Source: JAFLCA01 sp041907145
Lineage (GTDB): Bacteria; Bdellovibrionota_C; UBA2361; JAFLCA01
NCBI GenBank assembly: GCA_041907145.1
Contig: JAYRHW010000133.1
Span: forward strand, 1 to 42,247
Length of the DNA: 42,247 bases
Reading direction: 5' to 3'
Part shown: positions 31,364 through 39,158 of the stretch, one piece after another
Numbering within the stretch: position 1 is the stretch's first letter
Layout of the letters: each line of letters starts with the position of its first letter
The notes under the pieces: model-generated
What the model saw: the letters and a program-made list of their open reading frames with translations, nothing else
What the model was told of the DNA's origin: nothing
The model's database searches: none
Position numbers and translations under genes: made by a program

Positions 31364-34159
31364 CTACTTGCGGCTAACGGATCGCGGCGTCTTTGTCCAC
31401 GGTCCCTGGCCCAGGTTCATTATTTCATAAGGCGATAGGGTGTACCAGTTGTCAGTAAGAACCGGATACAGCTGCTTGGCTTCCTCGCGCGAAGCAAAGG
31501 TTCCAATAGCTTGCAGCGGGTATTGAGAGCTCTCCATCGCGTAAAGATACTGCTGGCCTGCGCTGAAGAACTGATGCGCGGAATTCACCGCTTCCGCCGG
31601 TATGACAACACCAAAGGAGCCATCAGCGGCGAGCGAGAAGGGCAGCGTTTCGGCCTGTTTCGGCTTAGATTTGAAGCTGAACACGACGTAGGTGTCGTGC
31701 ACGGGGAGCGACGCCGCAGCCGGGGCTTCCCCAGGCAGGCGCGGGGAGACCTTTAGGCTTATGGCGCCCTCGGACCCGGCGTCGATTGTCGTGGCGGTTG
31801 ATTTCTTAGCGCCAGCTTGGGGTCCCAGTATTGTTCCGGGCTTCGGACCCTCAAACGCCGAAGATTCGGCGACGCTGTCAATAGCGGGACTCTTCAGGAC
31901 TTCCTCTCGACGTGGGAAGCTGCCCTCCTGATCCATCTCCTCGCGCAGCGAGTCTCGCTTGGTGATGGTAATGTCTCTTGCGTCATACTGGTCCTGCACC
32001 ACGCGGGGAGTAATGAATATCAAGAGATTCGTGCGTCGACGGTCGCTGTTGGTCTCGCGGAAGAGATGTCCCAGCACGGGAATATCCTTGAAGAACGGAA
32101 CTCCCGAATCAGTGTCGGTCACGTTGTCCGACATCAATCCCCCGATAACAACCATCTGCCCATCCTTGGTGATGGCTGTCGTTTCACTGGTGCGAATCGT
32201 GGTCGTTGGTCCCAGATTGGATGAGAGCGTCGATTCGATGACGTTCGATACTTCGGTAAATATCTTAAGAGTTACTGAATTGCCGGAGCTAATTTGAGGA
32301 GTCAGTCGCAGGGTGATGCCGACGTCTTGGCGATCGATCTGGTTGAAGGTGTTATTCAGATTCGTGTCGCTGGTGGCTTGGCTGGCGACAAAAGGGACAT
32401 TTTGTCCCACTACGATTTCGGCCGGCTCGTTATCCGTAGCGAGGATGGTCGGAGCGCTGAGAACATTCACGTTCGAATTCGACTGCGCAGCGGAAAGAAG
32501 CACTGACTGACTGGGGATAGTGAATCCTGGAAGCTTCAAGCTGCCGGCGCTGGCGGCTGCCACAGAGAATCCGGAAAGTCTCTGGGGGTCTTTCAGCACG
32601 CTGACTATATTGCCGGCATTGTTTCCCACCAAGAAGCCGCCGTCCGCTCCTCCACCCGAAGTCAGCCAATCGGTGCCCAACGATTGACTATCGTCAACGC
32701 CCACTTCAAGCAGCATGGCTTCTACCAGTACTTGACGACGCTTGATATCGAGTTCCTTGAGGAGCTCTAAAATTTTCATGTAATCGGACTTGCTCGCCAT
32801 GATAATGAGCGAGTTCGTAGCCGGATCCGCCGTTATGGAAATATTCTCTCCCAGGCTTACCAATCCGGGGCTGCCTTTACGTCCTGTCTGCAAGCGCGAC
32901 TGACCAGGGTTGCGTTGCTGCCCGCGAATGCGGCTTTGGGATCGGTTGCCTCCTAATCGCGAGGCGCTGCTTCCTCCAAAAGAAGTTGAAGAATCCTCGC
33001 CGGAATCCATGCTGGATCCGAGGGAAGCGCGGGAAGAGCTTGAACCGCCGCTCCCGGCTACTCCGGAGAGCACCTCGGCCAATTCGGTTGCCGTAGCATG
33101 TTGGCAGCGATAGACATAGAACTTATTGCCTGAAAGATCGACCTTGCTGTCGAGCTGCGAGACAAGCGCCTTGATGCGGGCCGTCGTGTCTTCATCGGCC
33201 ACGACGATAACCGAGTTCGTGCGTTCGTCGGCGATAATTTTCGGATCTCTAGACTTTGCCGAAACCGTTCTTGCGCTGACTCCTATGGCTGAAGGGCCGA
33301 CGCCTGTCGGTGAATTTGAGCCCGGCGGTCGATTGGCTTGAGCCATTTGCATCGCCGACTCACGAATGCGCTCGCGCAGCAGGTCGAGACTATTATCGCC
33401 GCTGGGTCCCGCCTTGCTGGTGCTTGACGTGCCCAGAATCTCGTTCAACTTTTCGGCAATATCCTTGGCGTCCGCATTCTGTATCGGAATGATAGTCATG
33501 TCCCGGTCGTTCGAGGGGACATCGAGCGAGTTGATGATATTTACGATACGCTGAATGTTGTCCTCGGAATCGATGATCATCAGGGAGTTGGTGCCTGTGT
33601 AGGCGTTGATCAGACCCTCCGGGGAAATGAGCGGAGTGATGAGCTGTTTGATGTCGTCAGCTCCGGTGTATTTCAAATTCACCAAGCGAGTAATCATCGC
33701 CGAGGTGGGCTTGTCATTGTCGTCGGTCTGCGTCGGAATGGTCGACTGTTTGGCATCTTTGGAAGGAATTATCTTCCAGAGGTTCTCGCTCACTGGAACT
33801 GAGGTGAAGCCCTTCAATGCCAGGGTGGAATCCAGGATGCGCAGCGCCTCATCGGCCGAGACCTTGCCCGGGAGATAAATAGAGACCTTCCCCTTGACGT
33901 TCTCGTCCAGGATGTAGTTGCGCTTGGTTTTGCGGCTGAATAATCGCACGATCGCGGCGATATCGGCATTCTTGACGTTTATTTCGGTGTTTCCGTCTGC
34001 GGCGATTTCTTCGTCTCCGCTCTCAGCCTTGGCAGCCGGCTTCGCTGAACCCGCTTGGGCAAGTACCGGAGAATGCGTGAAGGCAATCGCAAGAGTGACT
34101 ACGAGAGCCGAGATCCTGGCGACCCAGCGTAATGGAGATATTTCGAAAACGGTTTTCAC
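31364..34159 (-). CDS. gspD: Type II secretion outer-membrane secretin GspD with C-terminal extension
   Basis: A 931-residue multimeric channel. The GTG start at 34159 is forced: an in-frame TAG lies 9 bases upstream of it and no ATG is near. A signal peptide (ending VLAQA) is followed by N0 (INVKNADIAAIVRLFSRKTKRN, about 55-130), N1-N3 KH-like domains (about 150-500) and the secretin core (about 510-720, with VPFVASQ and the end block VPFFKDIPVLGHLFR plus LLIFITPRVV). A Ser/Gly-rich low-complexity loop sits in N3 (about residues 365-425). The last ~206 residues exceed a normal secretin end: a disordered Pro/Ala/Ser linker, then a compact-looking ~105-residue domain containing LQAIGTFASREEAKQLYPVL, which resembles a SPOR repeat. 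No lipobox is seen. Confidence 0.93.
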   Translation of the reverse strand: MKTVFEISPLRWVARISALVVTLAIAFTHSPVLAQAGSAKPAAKAESGDEEIAADGNTEINVKNADIAAIVRLFSRKTKRNYILDENVKGKVSIYLPGKVSADEALRILDSTLALKGFTSVPVSENLWKIIPSKDAKQSTIPTQTDDNDKPTSAMITRLVNLKYTGADDIKQLITPLISPEGLINAYTGTNSLMIIDSEDNIQRIVNIINSLDVPSNDRDMTIIPIQNADAKDIAEKLNEILGTSSTSKAGPSGDNSLDLLRERIRESAMQMAQANRPPGSNSPTGVGPSAIGVSARTVSAKSRDPKIIADERTNSVIVVADEDTTARIKALVSQLDSKVDLSGNKFYVYRCQHATATELAEVLSGVAGSGGSSSSRASLGSSMDSGEDSSTSFGGSSASRLGGNRSQSRIRGQQRNPGQSRLQTGRKGSPGLVSLGENISITADPATNSLIIMASKSDYMKILELLKELDIKRRQVLVEAMLLEVGVDDSQSLGTDWLTSGGGADGGFLVGNNAGNIVSVLKDPQRLSGFSVAAASAGSLKLPGFTIPSQSVLLSAAQSNSNVNVLSAPTILATDNEPAEIVVGQNVPFVASQATSDTNLNNTFNQIDRQDVGITLRLTPQISSGNSVTLKIFTEVSNVIESTLSSNLGPTTTIRTSETTAITKDGQMVVIGGLMSDNVTDTDSGVPFFKDIPVLGHLFRETNSDRRRTNLLIFITPRVVQDQYDARDITITKRDSLREEMDQEGSFPRREEVLKSPAIDSVAESSAFEGPKPGTILGPQAGAKKSTATTIDAGSEGAISLKVSPRLPGEAPAAASLPVHDTYVVFSFKSKPKQAETLPFSLAADGSFGVVIPAEAVNSAHQFFSAGQQYLYAMESSQYPLQAIGTFASREEAKQLYPVLTDNWYTLSPYEIMNLGQGPWTKTPRSVSRK

Positions 34160-34212
34160 TTCAATATCCTACGGCTTATGCGCGACTGACGCAGCATACA
34201 ATTACAACCCCA

Positions 34213-35139
34213 TCACTTTATATGATATTGGACCTCGCGGTCATTGCGGTCCCGTTCCATTGCGATCGAGAGGCTCTTTTCCTGCTTCAAGGTTTCAAAC
34301 AGTTTGACTGCCTGGGTAAGGTCGCCCAGGGGGTTGCCGTTGATAGCCTTCAGAATATCACCATTTCGCAGCCCAATTTTTTCGAAAAGACTTCCAGGCT
34401 TAACCGCAAAAAGGCGAAGGCCGATGGATTTTCCATCCTTAAAGTAGGGTACGGCGCGAGCTTGCGTGAGGAGCAGGGGGAGATTCTCCAGGGCTTTGTC
34501 AATCTCTTGCTCCTGAACCAAGTATTCCGTGTCACTAACCATTGCAACGCCGTCCTTGAACTCAGCGCTGCTGCTTTTGTCAGGTGTATCGTCCATGGCC
34601 AGGACTTCCCGCTGGCCGAAGCGCTCAATCTCGACTTGATCGGGCTTTACCGATATCAGCTTTGCTTCATCGAACACAGTCTCGCCAATTCCGAAGACAT
34701 CCTGCACCTTCTTTTTCTGGTCTTCTATAATGGCGGTCGGCTCTGCGCCTTCGGAGATAAAGACTCCGATCAGAGCCAGAGGAGTTTTATTCACCGGCTT
34801 TTGCGTCTGGGTGGGAGATTGAGGGGCAGGAGCGGCCTGCAGGGGGCCAAACAAATTAGTGCGCAGGATTATGCCGTAATCATGTGTAACGTCGGGAGCA
34901 GCTTGCTTGTCTGTAACGCTCGCAGTCGCGTTTGAGACATCGGTCTGCAGCGCGGTTATGGCGGTATTCGCGGCCAGTCGTCCTTCGACAGCATCGGAGA
35001 CGAGGGACACCAGGAAGCAGAGCATGATCAAACCCAAGGCGATTTTCAGCGCTAATGTTGTCCGTTCGACGGCCTTGCGCCTCAGCAGGCGCTGCAACAA
35101 AAAAGCGTCAATTCGAAACGCAGGTAGAGCCACAGCCAA
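34213..35139 (-). CDS. gspC: Type II secretion protein GspC
   Basis: A 308-residue inner-membrane protein linking the platform to the secretin. A cytoplasmic N-terminus is followed by one membrane segment (about 29-50), a Pro/Gln/Thr-rich linker (about 105-118), a homology-region domain (about 85-175, ILRTNLFGPL and LIGVFISEG), and a C-terminal PDZ domain (about 215-308, GLRLFAVKPGSLFEKIGLRNGDILKAING). No ATG start exists: TAA lies in frame at 35160, and only TTG at 35139 or GTG at 35133 are available. It is the first gene of gspC-J and sits 204 bases downstream of bamD. A perfect palindrome lies 26 bases upstream of the start. Confidence 0.92.
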   Translation of the reverse strand: MAVALPAFRIDAFLLQRLLRRKAVERTTLALKIALGLIMLCFLVSLVSDAVEGRLAANTAITALQTDVSNATASVTDKQAAPDVTHDYGIILRTNLFGPLQAAPAPQSPTQTQKPVNKTPLALIGVFISEGAEPTAIIEDQKKKVQDVFGIGETVFDEAKLISVKPDQVEIERFGQREVLAMDDTPDKSSSAEFKDGVAMVSDTEYLVQEQEIDKALENLPLLLTQARAVPYFKDGKSIGLRLFAVKPGSLFEKIGLRNGDILKAINGNPLGDLTQAVKLFETLKQEKSLSIAMERDRNDREVQYHIK

Positions 35140-35164
35140 GGGAATGCCTAAACAGAATTAGCCA

Positions 35165-35180
35165 GTGAGGAGGTCCTCAC
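35165..35180. promoter_or_regulatory. Perfect 16-base inverted repeat upstream of gspC
   Basis: GTGAGGA and TCCTCAC flank a central GG, a perfect dyad at 35165-35180. A possible -10 (TATAGAAT on the minus strand, at 35199-35206) lies just upstream. The dyad would therefore fall near the transcription start of the gsp operon, the usual place for a repressor operator. It could also fold as a short hairpin in the 5' untranslated region. No regulator gene is adjacent, so the protein that would bind it is unknown. Confidence 0.4.
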
Positions 35181-35343
35181 GCTGGGAAAAAATTCTATAC
35201 TTTCAATGGGTTTAGTGTAGCGGGGGCATACTGCCGAGCGCAACACTGCAACTTTTCGTAGGGGCCGCCTCAGGGCCTGTGCGGCCGATAAAAAGGGCAG
35301 TAATCTTAAGACGTTGCGGCTTGAGCAGAGGGTATGTCAGCTT

Positions 35344-36456
35344 CTAGCGTTCGACTAACATCAGCCGCGGCGGGTTGTCGACGCTCATGACCTCCCAGAC
35401 CTTTGTTGATGCCAGTGTAAGAGTCGCGTCTGCTGACAGGCTCAAGTCACTCGTCGCAAGGCAATCCTGAGTGGTTGGCCGAGCGGTGAGTCCATTAAGG
35501 GCCAGTTGAACCTTGCCATTGTTCGGCCGAATTTCCGTCACTGAAGTGGTGTAGGGTTCCCGGAGAAATAAGAATACCTTTCCGGCCCTGCACTGTACGC
35601 GCTGAATGCTTAGGGTGCCGAAATCGGCATTCTGTTCGCTCGCGTGCGATGCGTCACGCAAGGTCTCCGAGTGCTTAGTGGAGGCGGCAGCGGGGGCGCG
35701 CAGCGCGGCTAAAACGTTGGGATTCTCGGGCTTGCTTGGCGCAGTCTTTGCCGGCGCTCCCTCGGAGGCTTTCAGATCGGCTGCGATTTGCAGGACTGCG
35801 GGGCGCAATTTATCTTCATACACCTTAGCTCTGGCCTCGACTGCTTTGGGATTGCCCTTGCGGCGGTAGAAGTCCATGACGAATTGCTCATTGTCAGCAA
35901 TCGTCTGAGCAACTTGCTGCAAATAGGTGCGAGCCTGGGACACGTAGAAGGACTGCGGGTACTGCTGAATGAGGCGCGAATACATTTCTCTGGCTTTCTC
36001 GAGCGAAGCCATATCGCGGCCCACGCCGCGGTTGGATAATTGATTGCTGCGGCCCGCTTGCAGGAGGGCATAGGGCGTGATGCTCGATGCCGGGTGATTT
36101 TTCACGAACTCTTCATACGCGGCGGCCGCCTGGGGGAAGTCGTTGGTCTCGAATTTGGCATCAGCGATCTTGATTTCCGAGAACTCTACGTAGGGACTCA
36201 GCGGATAGTTTACGCGCAGGGACTCGAAGGAATCGATGGCGATAGTGTAGAGACCTGCACGGTAGAGGCGTTTTGCCTCATTGAAGAGTTGGGCTTCGGG
36301 GGTGTCGGTGCTCGGAGCTTCGGTCGTACGAAGTTCGACCGGCTCGGAGGGCTTTGGAGTCTCGGATCCCGAGCAACTTGCAAGCAGAGCGGCAGCGCAG
36401 CTAGAGAATAAAAATGCAAACGGGAAACGGGGAAAGGCAGTGTGACTGTTAGGCAT
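35344..36456 (-). CDS. bamD: Outer-membrane lipoprotein BamD with C-terminal extension
   Basis: A 370-residue lipoprotein of the beta-barrel assembly machine. The signal ends at a lipobox LLASC, with lipidated Cys28. Residues about 50-225 are TPR-like helices: EAQLFNEAKRLYRAGLYTIAIDSFESL, SPYVEFSEIKIADAKF, TYLQQVAQTIADNEQFVMDFYRRKG. These match the family (about 245 residues in E. coli). The remaining ~125 residues are unusual: an Ala/Pro/Lys-rich linker (about 235-275), then a strand-rich domain with two Cys (VQCRAG, QDCLAT) ending MSVDNPPRLMLVER. The extension may be an added periplasmic domain. It lies 204 bases upstream of gspC in the same direction and diverges from panC. Confidence 0.88.
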   Translation of the reverse strand: MPNSHTAFPRFPFAFLFSSCAAALLASCSGSETPKPSEPVELRTTEAPSTDTPEAQLFNEAKRLYRAGLYTIAIDSFESLRVNYPLSPYVEFSEIKIADAKFETNDFPQAAAAYEEFVKNHPASSITPYALLQAGRSNQLSNRGVGRDMASLEKAREMYSRLIQQYPQSFYVSQARTYLQQVAQTIADNEQFVMDFYRRKGNPKAVEARAKVYEDKLRPAVLQIAADLKASEGAPAKTAPSKPENPNVLAALRAPAAASTKHSETLRDASHASEQNADFGTLSIQRVQCRAGKVFLFLREPYTTSVTEIRPNNGKVQLALNGLTARPTTQDCLATSDLSLSADATLTLASTKVWEVMSVDNPPRLMLVER

Positions 36457-36771
36457 GGCGAGACACTAAAAAACGAAGTAGACAGCCGCGCTCAATCTAC
36501 GTCGTCTACTCTATAATGGCAATCGCGATATCCCGCATTGCCTAGGTCGCCGCCTCAAGGATTCCCGCGCATTGCGCAGCAGCAGGCCCTTCAAGCTTGG
36601 TTGTAGTCTGGATTTTCCTGTTGAATTCTGACAGCTTGGGATTGCAACGACCATTTGCGGCTAAGGCGTCCTGGCGATGGAATTCGATCCTGTCTATGTT
36701 TTTGGAGAGGAGTTGATCGTCAGTAGCATCGCCAAAGTATCGAGAAGGCAGACTGAGGCAGCGTATCGATT
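36457..36771. other. Divergent intergenic region between bamD and panC
   Basis: About 315 bases with promoters expected for both directions. A perfect TATAAT is present on the plus strand at 36512-36517, but I cannot see a matching -35. The second half holds the 32-codon ORF that ends on the panC start codon (listed separately). I see no terminator or repeat in it. Confidence 0.5.
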
Positions 36772-36775
36772 ATGA
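36677..36775 (+). CDS. 32-codon upstream ORF coupled to panC
   Basis: An ATG at 36677 opens a frame of 32 codons (opening MEFDPVYVFGEELIVSS, ending TEAAYRL) whose TGA overlaps the panC ATG as ATGA. An AAGG lies about 10 bases upstream of its start. panC itself has no good Shine-Dalgarno close to its start (GAGG is 14 bases away), which fits translational coupling. It may be a leader peptide or a remnant of a longer upstream protein. No homology can be claimed. Confidence 0.45.
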   Translation: MEFDPVYVFGEELIVSSIAKVSRRQTEAAYRL

Positions 36776-37638
36776 AAAACCTTCCTTTGGTATTGGACAC
36801 TATCGAGAAGACTCGCACCGAAGTTGCGGCTCTCAAGCGTAAGGGCGCGCGCATTGGCTTCGTGCCGACGATGGGGTACTTGCATGAAGGCCACTTAAGT
36901 CTCGTAGAGCTTGCCAAGCAGCATGCCGATGTCGTGCTGGCATCCATCTTCGTTAATCCCACCCAATTCAACAATCCCGAGGACCTTGAAAAATACCCCC
37001 GCGACATTCCGCGGGATTTGCAGATGCTCGGCAGTGTGGGAGTCCACGGTGTTTTTCTGCCGACTCCCGGCCTCATGTACTCAGGGCAGCATGAAAGCTG
37101 GGTAGAGCTCCATAAGCTCACTGCTGATTGGGAAGGGGCGCACCGACCGGGACATTTTCGCGGTGTTAGCACGGTAGTCAGCATGCTTTTCAATGTGGTG
37201 CAGCCTGACGCGGCCGTTTTCGGAGAAAAGGACTTTCAGCAGCTGAGAATAATCGAGCGCATGGTCGATGATTTGAAGTTTCCAGTCCGAATCATTCGCG
37301 GCCCTCTCGTCCGCGAAGCGGACGGGCTTGCGATGAGCTCGCGAAATGTTCGACTGAGCCCGGATGCCCGCGCCCGTGCGCTTCATATCTCGAAGGGGCT
37401 CCTTGCTGCGCAGTCAGCCTACCGGTCCGGAGAAGCTGAGCCTACGGTCCTTCGTTCGCTGGTTCGAAAGTTTTTGAGCGGGCTGACAGGGGTTGCCGTG
37501 GAATATATCGAGCTCGTTCATGAGGACAACTTGCTGCGGGCGGAAACGGCGGGTCCGGGCACCAGAATTATAGTGGCTGCCGTCGTCGACGGCGTGCGTC
37601 TGATCGACAATATCGCCTTAGGCGAGTTGCGTCGTTAG
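36772..37638 (+). CDS. panC: Pantothenate synthetase
   Basis: A 288-residue enzyme that condenses pantoate and beta-alanine using ATP, the last step of pantothenate (and so coenzyme A) synthesis. The nucleotidyltransferase motif PTMGYLHEGH (32-41, with His38 and His41) is present, followed by FVNPTQFNNPEDL, the ATP/pantoate region FGEKDFQQL and the MSSRNVRLSPDAR motif. Length matches the family. panB and panD are not adjacent. Its start overlaps a 32-codon ORF (ATGA), and it faces bamD across a divergent region. It ends 34 bases from the convergent helical-protein gene. Confidence 0.96.
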   Translation: MKNLPLVLDTIEKTRTEVAALKRKGARIGFVPTMGYLHEGHLSLVELAKQHADVVLASIFVNPTQFNNPEDLEKYPRDIPRDLQMLGSVGVHGVFLPTPGLMYSGQHESWVELHKLTADWEGAHRPGHFRGVSTVVSMLFNVVQPDAAVFGEKDFQQLRIIERMVDDLKFPVRIIRGPLVREADGLAMSSRNVRLSPDARARALHISKGLLAAQSAYRSGEAEPTVLRSLVRKFLSGLTGVAVEYIELVHEDNLLRAETAGPGTRIIVAAVVDGVRLIDNIALGELRR

Positions 37639-37672
37639 AGCCCCGTTTACGCCCTACTCGATCTTGCGTCGA

Positions 37673-38458
37673 CTATTGCAGAAGCTGACGCGCGATATCC
37701 TCGCTGATCTTTGACGCAGAGAGCGCCTGTGCGCCGTTCCCCACGATCTTTGCATTGAGCTTGTCGGCCAAGTCCTGAGCCTCTTGCAGCGATCGCACAC
37801 TTCGCTCTTCGATGCGGGATAGCTGTGAGTCCGTGTTTTGGATCGCGTCTGCTACCTGGGCCTTGGTCGAGCGAAGTTCTTGACGCTGTTCGATGATGCC
37901 GGCGCGGTCCGATTTGAGCCCATCGATGACGTCATTTACATCCGAAAGTTTCCTGGGCGCATCAGCAGAAACCTTTTCCAGCTTTACGGCCTCGGTGCGC
38001 ACGATGCCGATTTGCTGATTACCGACACTAAGATTTTTGGCTCGATCCGCTACGACGCGGTCGTTGTCCTTGGCAATCTTGTCGGCAAGATCGTTGCGCA
38101 GCTTGGCGGCCTTCTCGTACTTTTCCTGCGCGATCTGAATTTGCTCTTTGTCCTTGTCCTTGATCGCGGCTTTGAGATCCTTGGCGGCATCGAGCTGCTG
38201 CTTGACGGCCTTTTGAGCGGCTTTGAGATTGTCCTCGTCCTGATTGATGACGGATATGATGTCGTTGGCCTTCTGGGTGAACTGCGATCGCACTGAAGCA
38301 ACTGCCGTGGAAATGGAGGTGTCCTGTACTGCAGCCTGCTGCGCTGGAGCAGCCTTCGATTTCTGTGCTGCATCCTCTTTCGATATCTGTGATTTGGATT
38401 TTAGCTCGCCGCTTTCGTTGAAAAATCCCTTTCCTACTCCGCCTACTTCTCCGGCCAT
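37673..38458 (-). CDS. Unrecognised helical (coiled-coil) protein, 261 residues
   Basis: A soluble, almost entirely alpha-helical protein with no signal peptide or membrane segment. The N-terminus (1-45) is Gly/Lys/Ser/Gln-rich and likely disordered. Residues about 50-255 have heptad-like Leu/Ile/Val/Ala spacing with many Lys, Asp and Gln. The end, LSASKISEDIARQLLQ, and the preceding QDLADKLNAKIVGNGAQ loosely recall the helical termini of flagellin-type or secreted axial proteins, but there is not enough to name it. AAGGAG lies 5 bases before the ATG at 38458, so expression may be strong. It follows the 149-residue gene on the same strand, with a hairpin in the 109-base gap. Confidence 0.7.
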   Translation of the reverse strand: MAGEVGGVGKGFFNESGELKSKSQISKEDAAQKSKAAPAQQAAVQDTSISTAVASVRSQFTQKANDIISVINQDEDNLKAAQKAVKQQLDAAKDLKAAIKDKDKEQIQIAQEKYEKAAKLRNDLADKIAKDNDRVVADRAKNLSVGNQQIGIVRTEAVKLEKVSADAPRKLSDVNDVIDGLKSDRAGIIEQRQELRSTKAQVADAIQNTDSQLSRIEERSVRSLQEAQDLADKLNAKIVGNGAQALSASKISEDIARQLLQ

Positions 38459-38521
38459 GATAACTCCTTGTCGTGTCGCAATGTTTGGGGCTGCGTCTGG
38501 TAGAATCGATCGAAAATCGTA

Positions 38522-38542
38522 AGCCCTTAATATTTAGGGGCT
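38522..38542 (-). terminator. Candidate hairpin between the two helical-protein genes
   Basis: AGCCC pairs with GGGCT, extended by three A-T pairs across one mismatch, with a 3-base loop (38522-38542). On the minus strand the following bases are only moderately T-rich; on the plus strand a TATTTTCTT tract follows. It could terminate the 149-residue gene or stabilise its mRNA. Confidence 0.35.
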
Positions 38543-38567
38543 ATTTTCTTGGGAGCGAATTGTCTGG

Positions 38568-39017
38568 TCAATTGAGTAACGGCTTCTGCTTCGAGCGGCG
38601 CTGTCGGCGCGCCTCGGCCAAGTCGATCGGGGTCTTAGTCGACTTATCGCGGGCCTTGCCGCCGTCAATGACCTCGATAGTATGACGTTCGCCTTCGTTG
38701 GCGGCTTCTCGCATGGAGCTAAGGATGTCTTTATAGAGAGTCTCTTCGAATTCTTTGAGAACCTGATCGTCTTTGGTAAAGAGACGGTACTCGCCTTTGC
38801 GGATTTCTTCGATAACCCGCGTAAATATGGACAAAGCTAGCTTTTGCTCCGATGGATGGAGCGTGCTGAGAGTATCAAGAAATTTTAGGGCGGCATCTCC
38901 CCCTGCGCCTTCAAGTAAGGTCTTGAGCTGAAGCTGGAGGCTCAGCAAACTAGAGGAGAAGTTGCCACCTGACTTTTCGGACATTTCCAGTAACCCTTCG
39001 AAATCTTCTATCCACAT
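38568..39017 (-). CDS. Unrecognised 149-residue helical protein
   Basis: I do not recognise it. The start at 39017 (ATG, beginning WIEDFEGLLEMSEKSGG) is chosen because AGGAGG lies 6 bases upstream; an in-frame TTG at 39032 overlaps that Shine-Dalgarno. Residues about 20-110 look helical (SLLSLQLQLKTLLEG, LHPSEQKLALSIFTRVIEEI, LKEFEETLYKDILSSMREAANE). A basic tail ends LAEARRQRRSKQKPLLN and could bind nucleic acid or act as a contact site. No export signal is present. It lies between dxs and the 261-residue helical gene on the same strand, and the pair may form a unit. Confidence 0.65.
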   Translation of the reverse strand: MWIEDFEGLLEMSEKSGGNFSSSLLSLQLQLKTLLEGAGGDAALKFLDTLSTLHPSEQKLALSIFTRVIEEIRKGEYRLFTKDDQVLKEFEETLYKDILSSMREAANEGERHTIEVIDGGKARDKSTKTPIDLAEARRQRRSKQKPLLN

Positions 39018-39111
39018 ATCAGGCCTCCTCAAGTATTTGCTTCAGTCTTTAGCAACTATGCGGCCATAAGCTAACCCACTAAAAATATTGAGCTATTTGA
39101 GAATTGCAGGA

Positions 39112-39155
39112 GCGACTGTCGCAAGTAAGGACAGTCGCCTGTAGCGCAGCGCTAC
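39112..39155. repeat. Two adjacent hairpins downstream of dxs
   Basis: GCGACTGTC (39112-39120) pairs perfectly with GACAGTCGC (39130-39138) around 9 bases. GTAGCGC (39141-39147) pairs perfectly with GCGCTAC (39149-39155) around a single A. They lie immediately 3' of dxs on the minus strand without a clear U-tract. They may stop or stabilise the dxs transcript, or be a REP-like element; the GACTGTC core also occurs in the repeats at 24958-24996. Confidence 0.5.
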
Positions 39156-39158
39156 GAA

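Noticed and set aside
32910..33113. Plus-strand frame within gspD
   Set aside because: It is the reverse of the low-complexity Ser/Gly loop coding sequence.
35263..35286. GGCCGC/GCGGCC inverted repeat after bamD as a terminator
   Set aside because: The 6-bp stem has a 12-base loop and no T-run on either strand.
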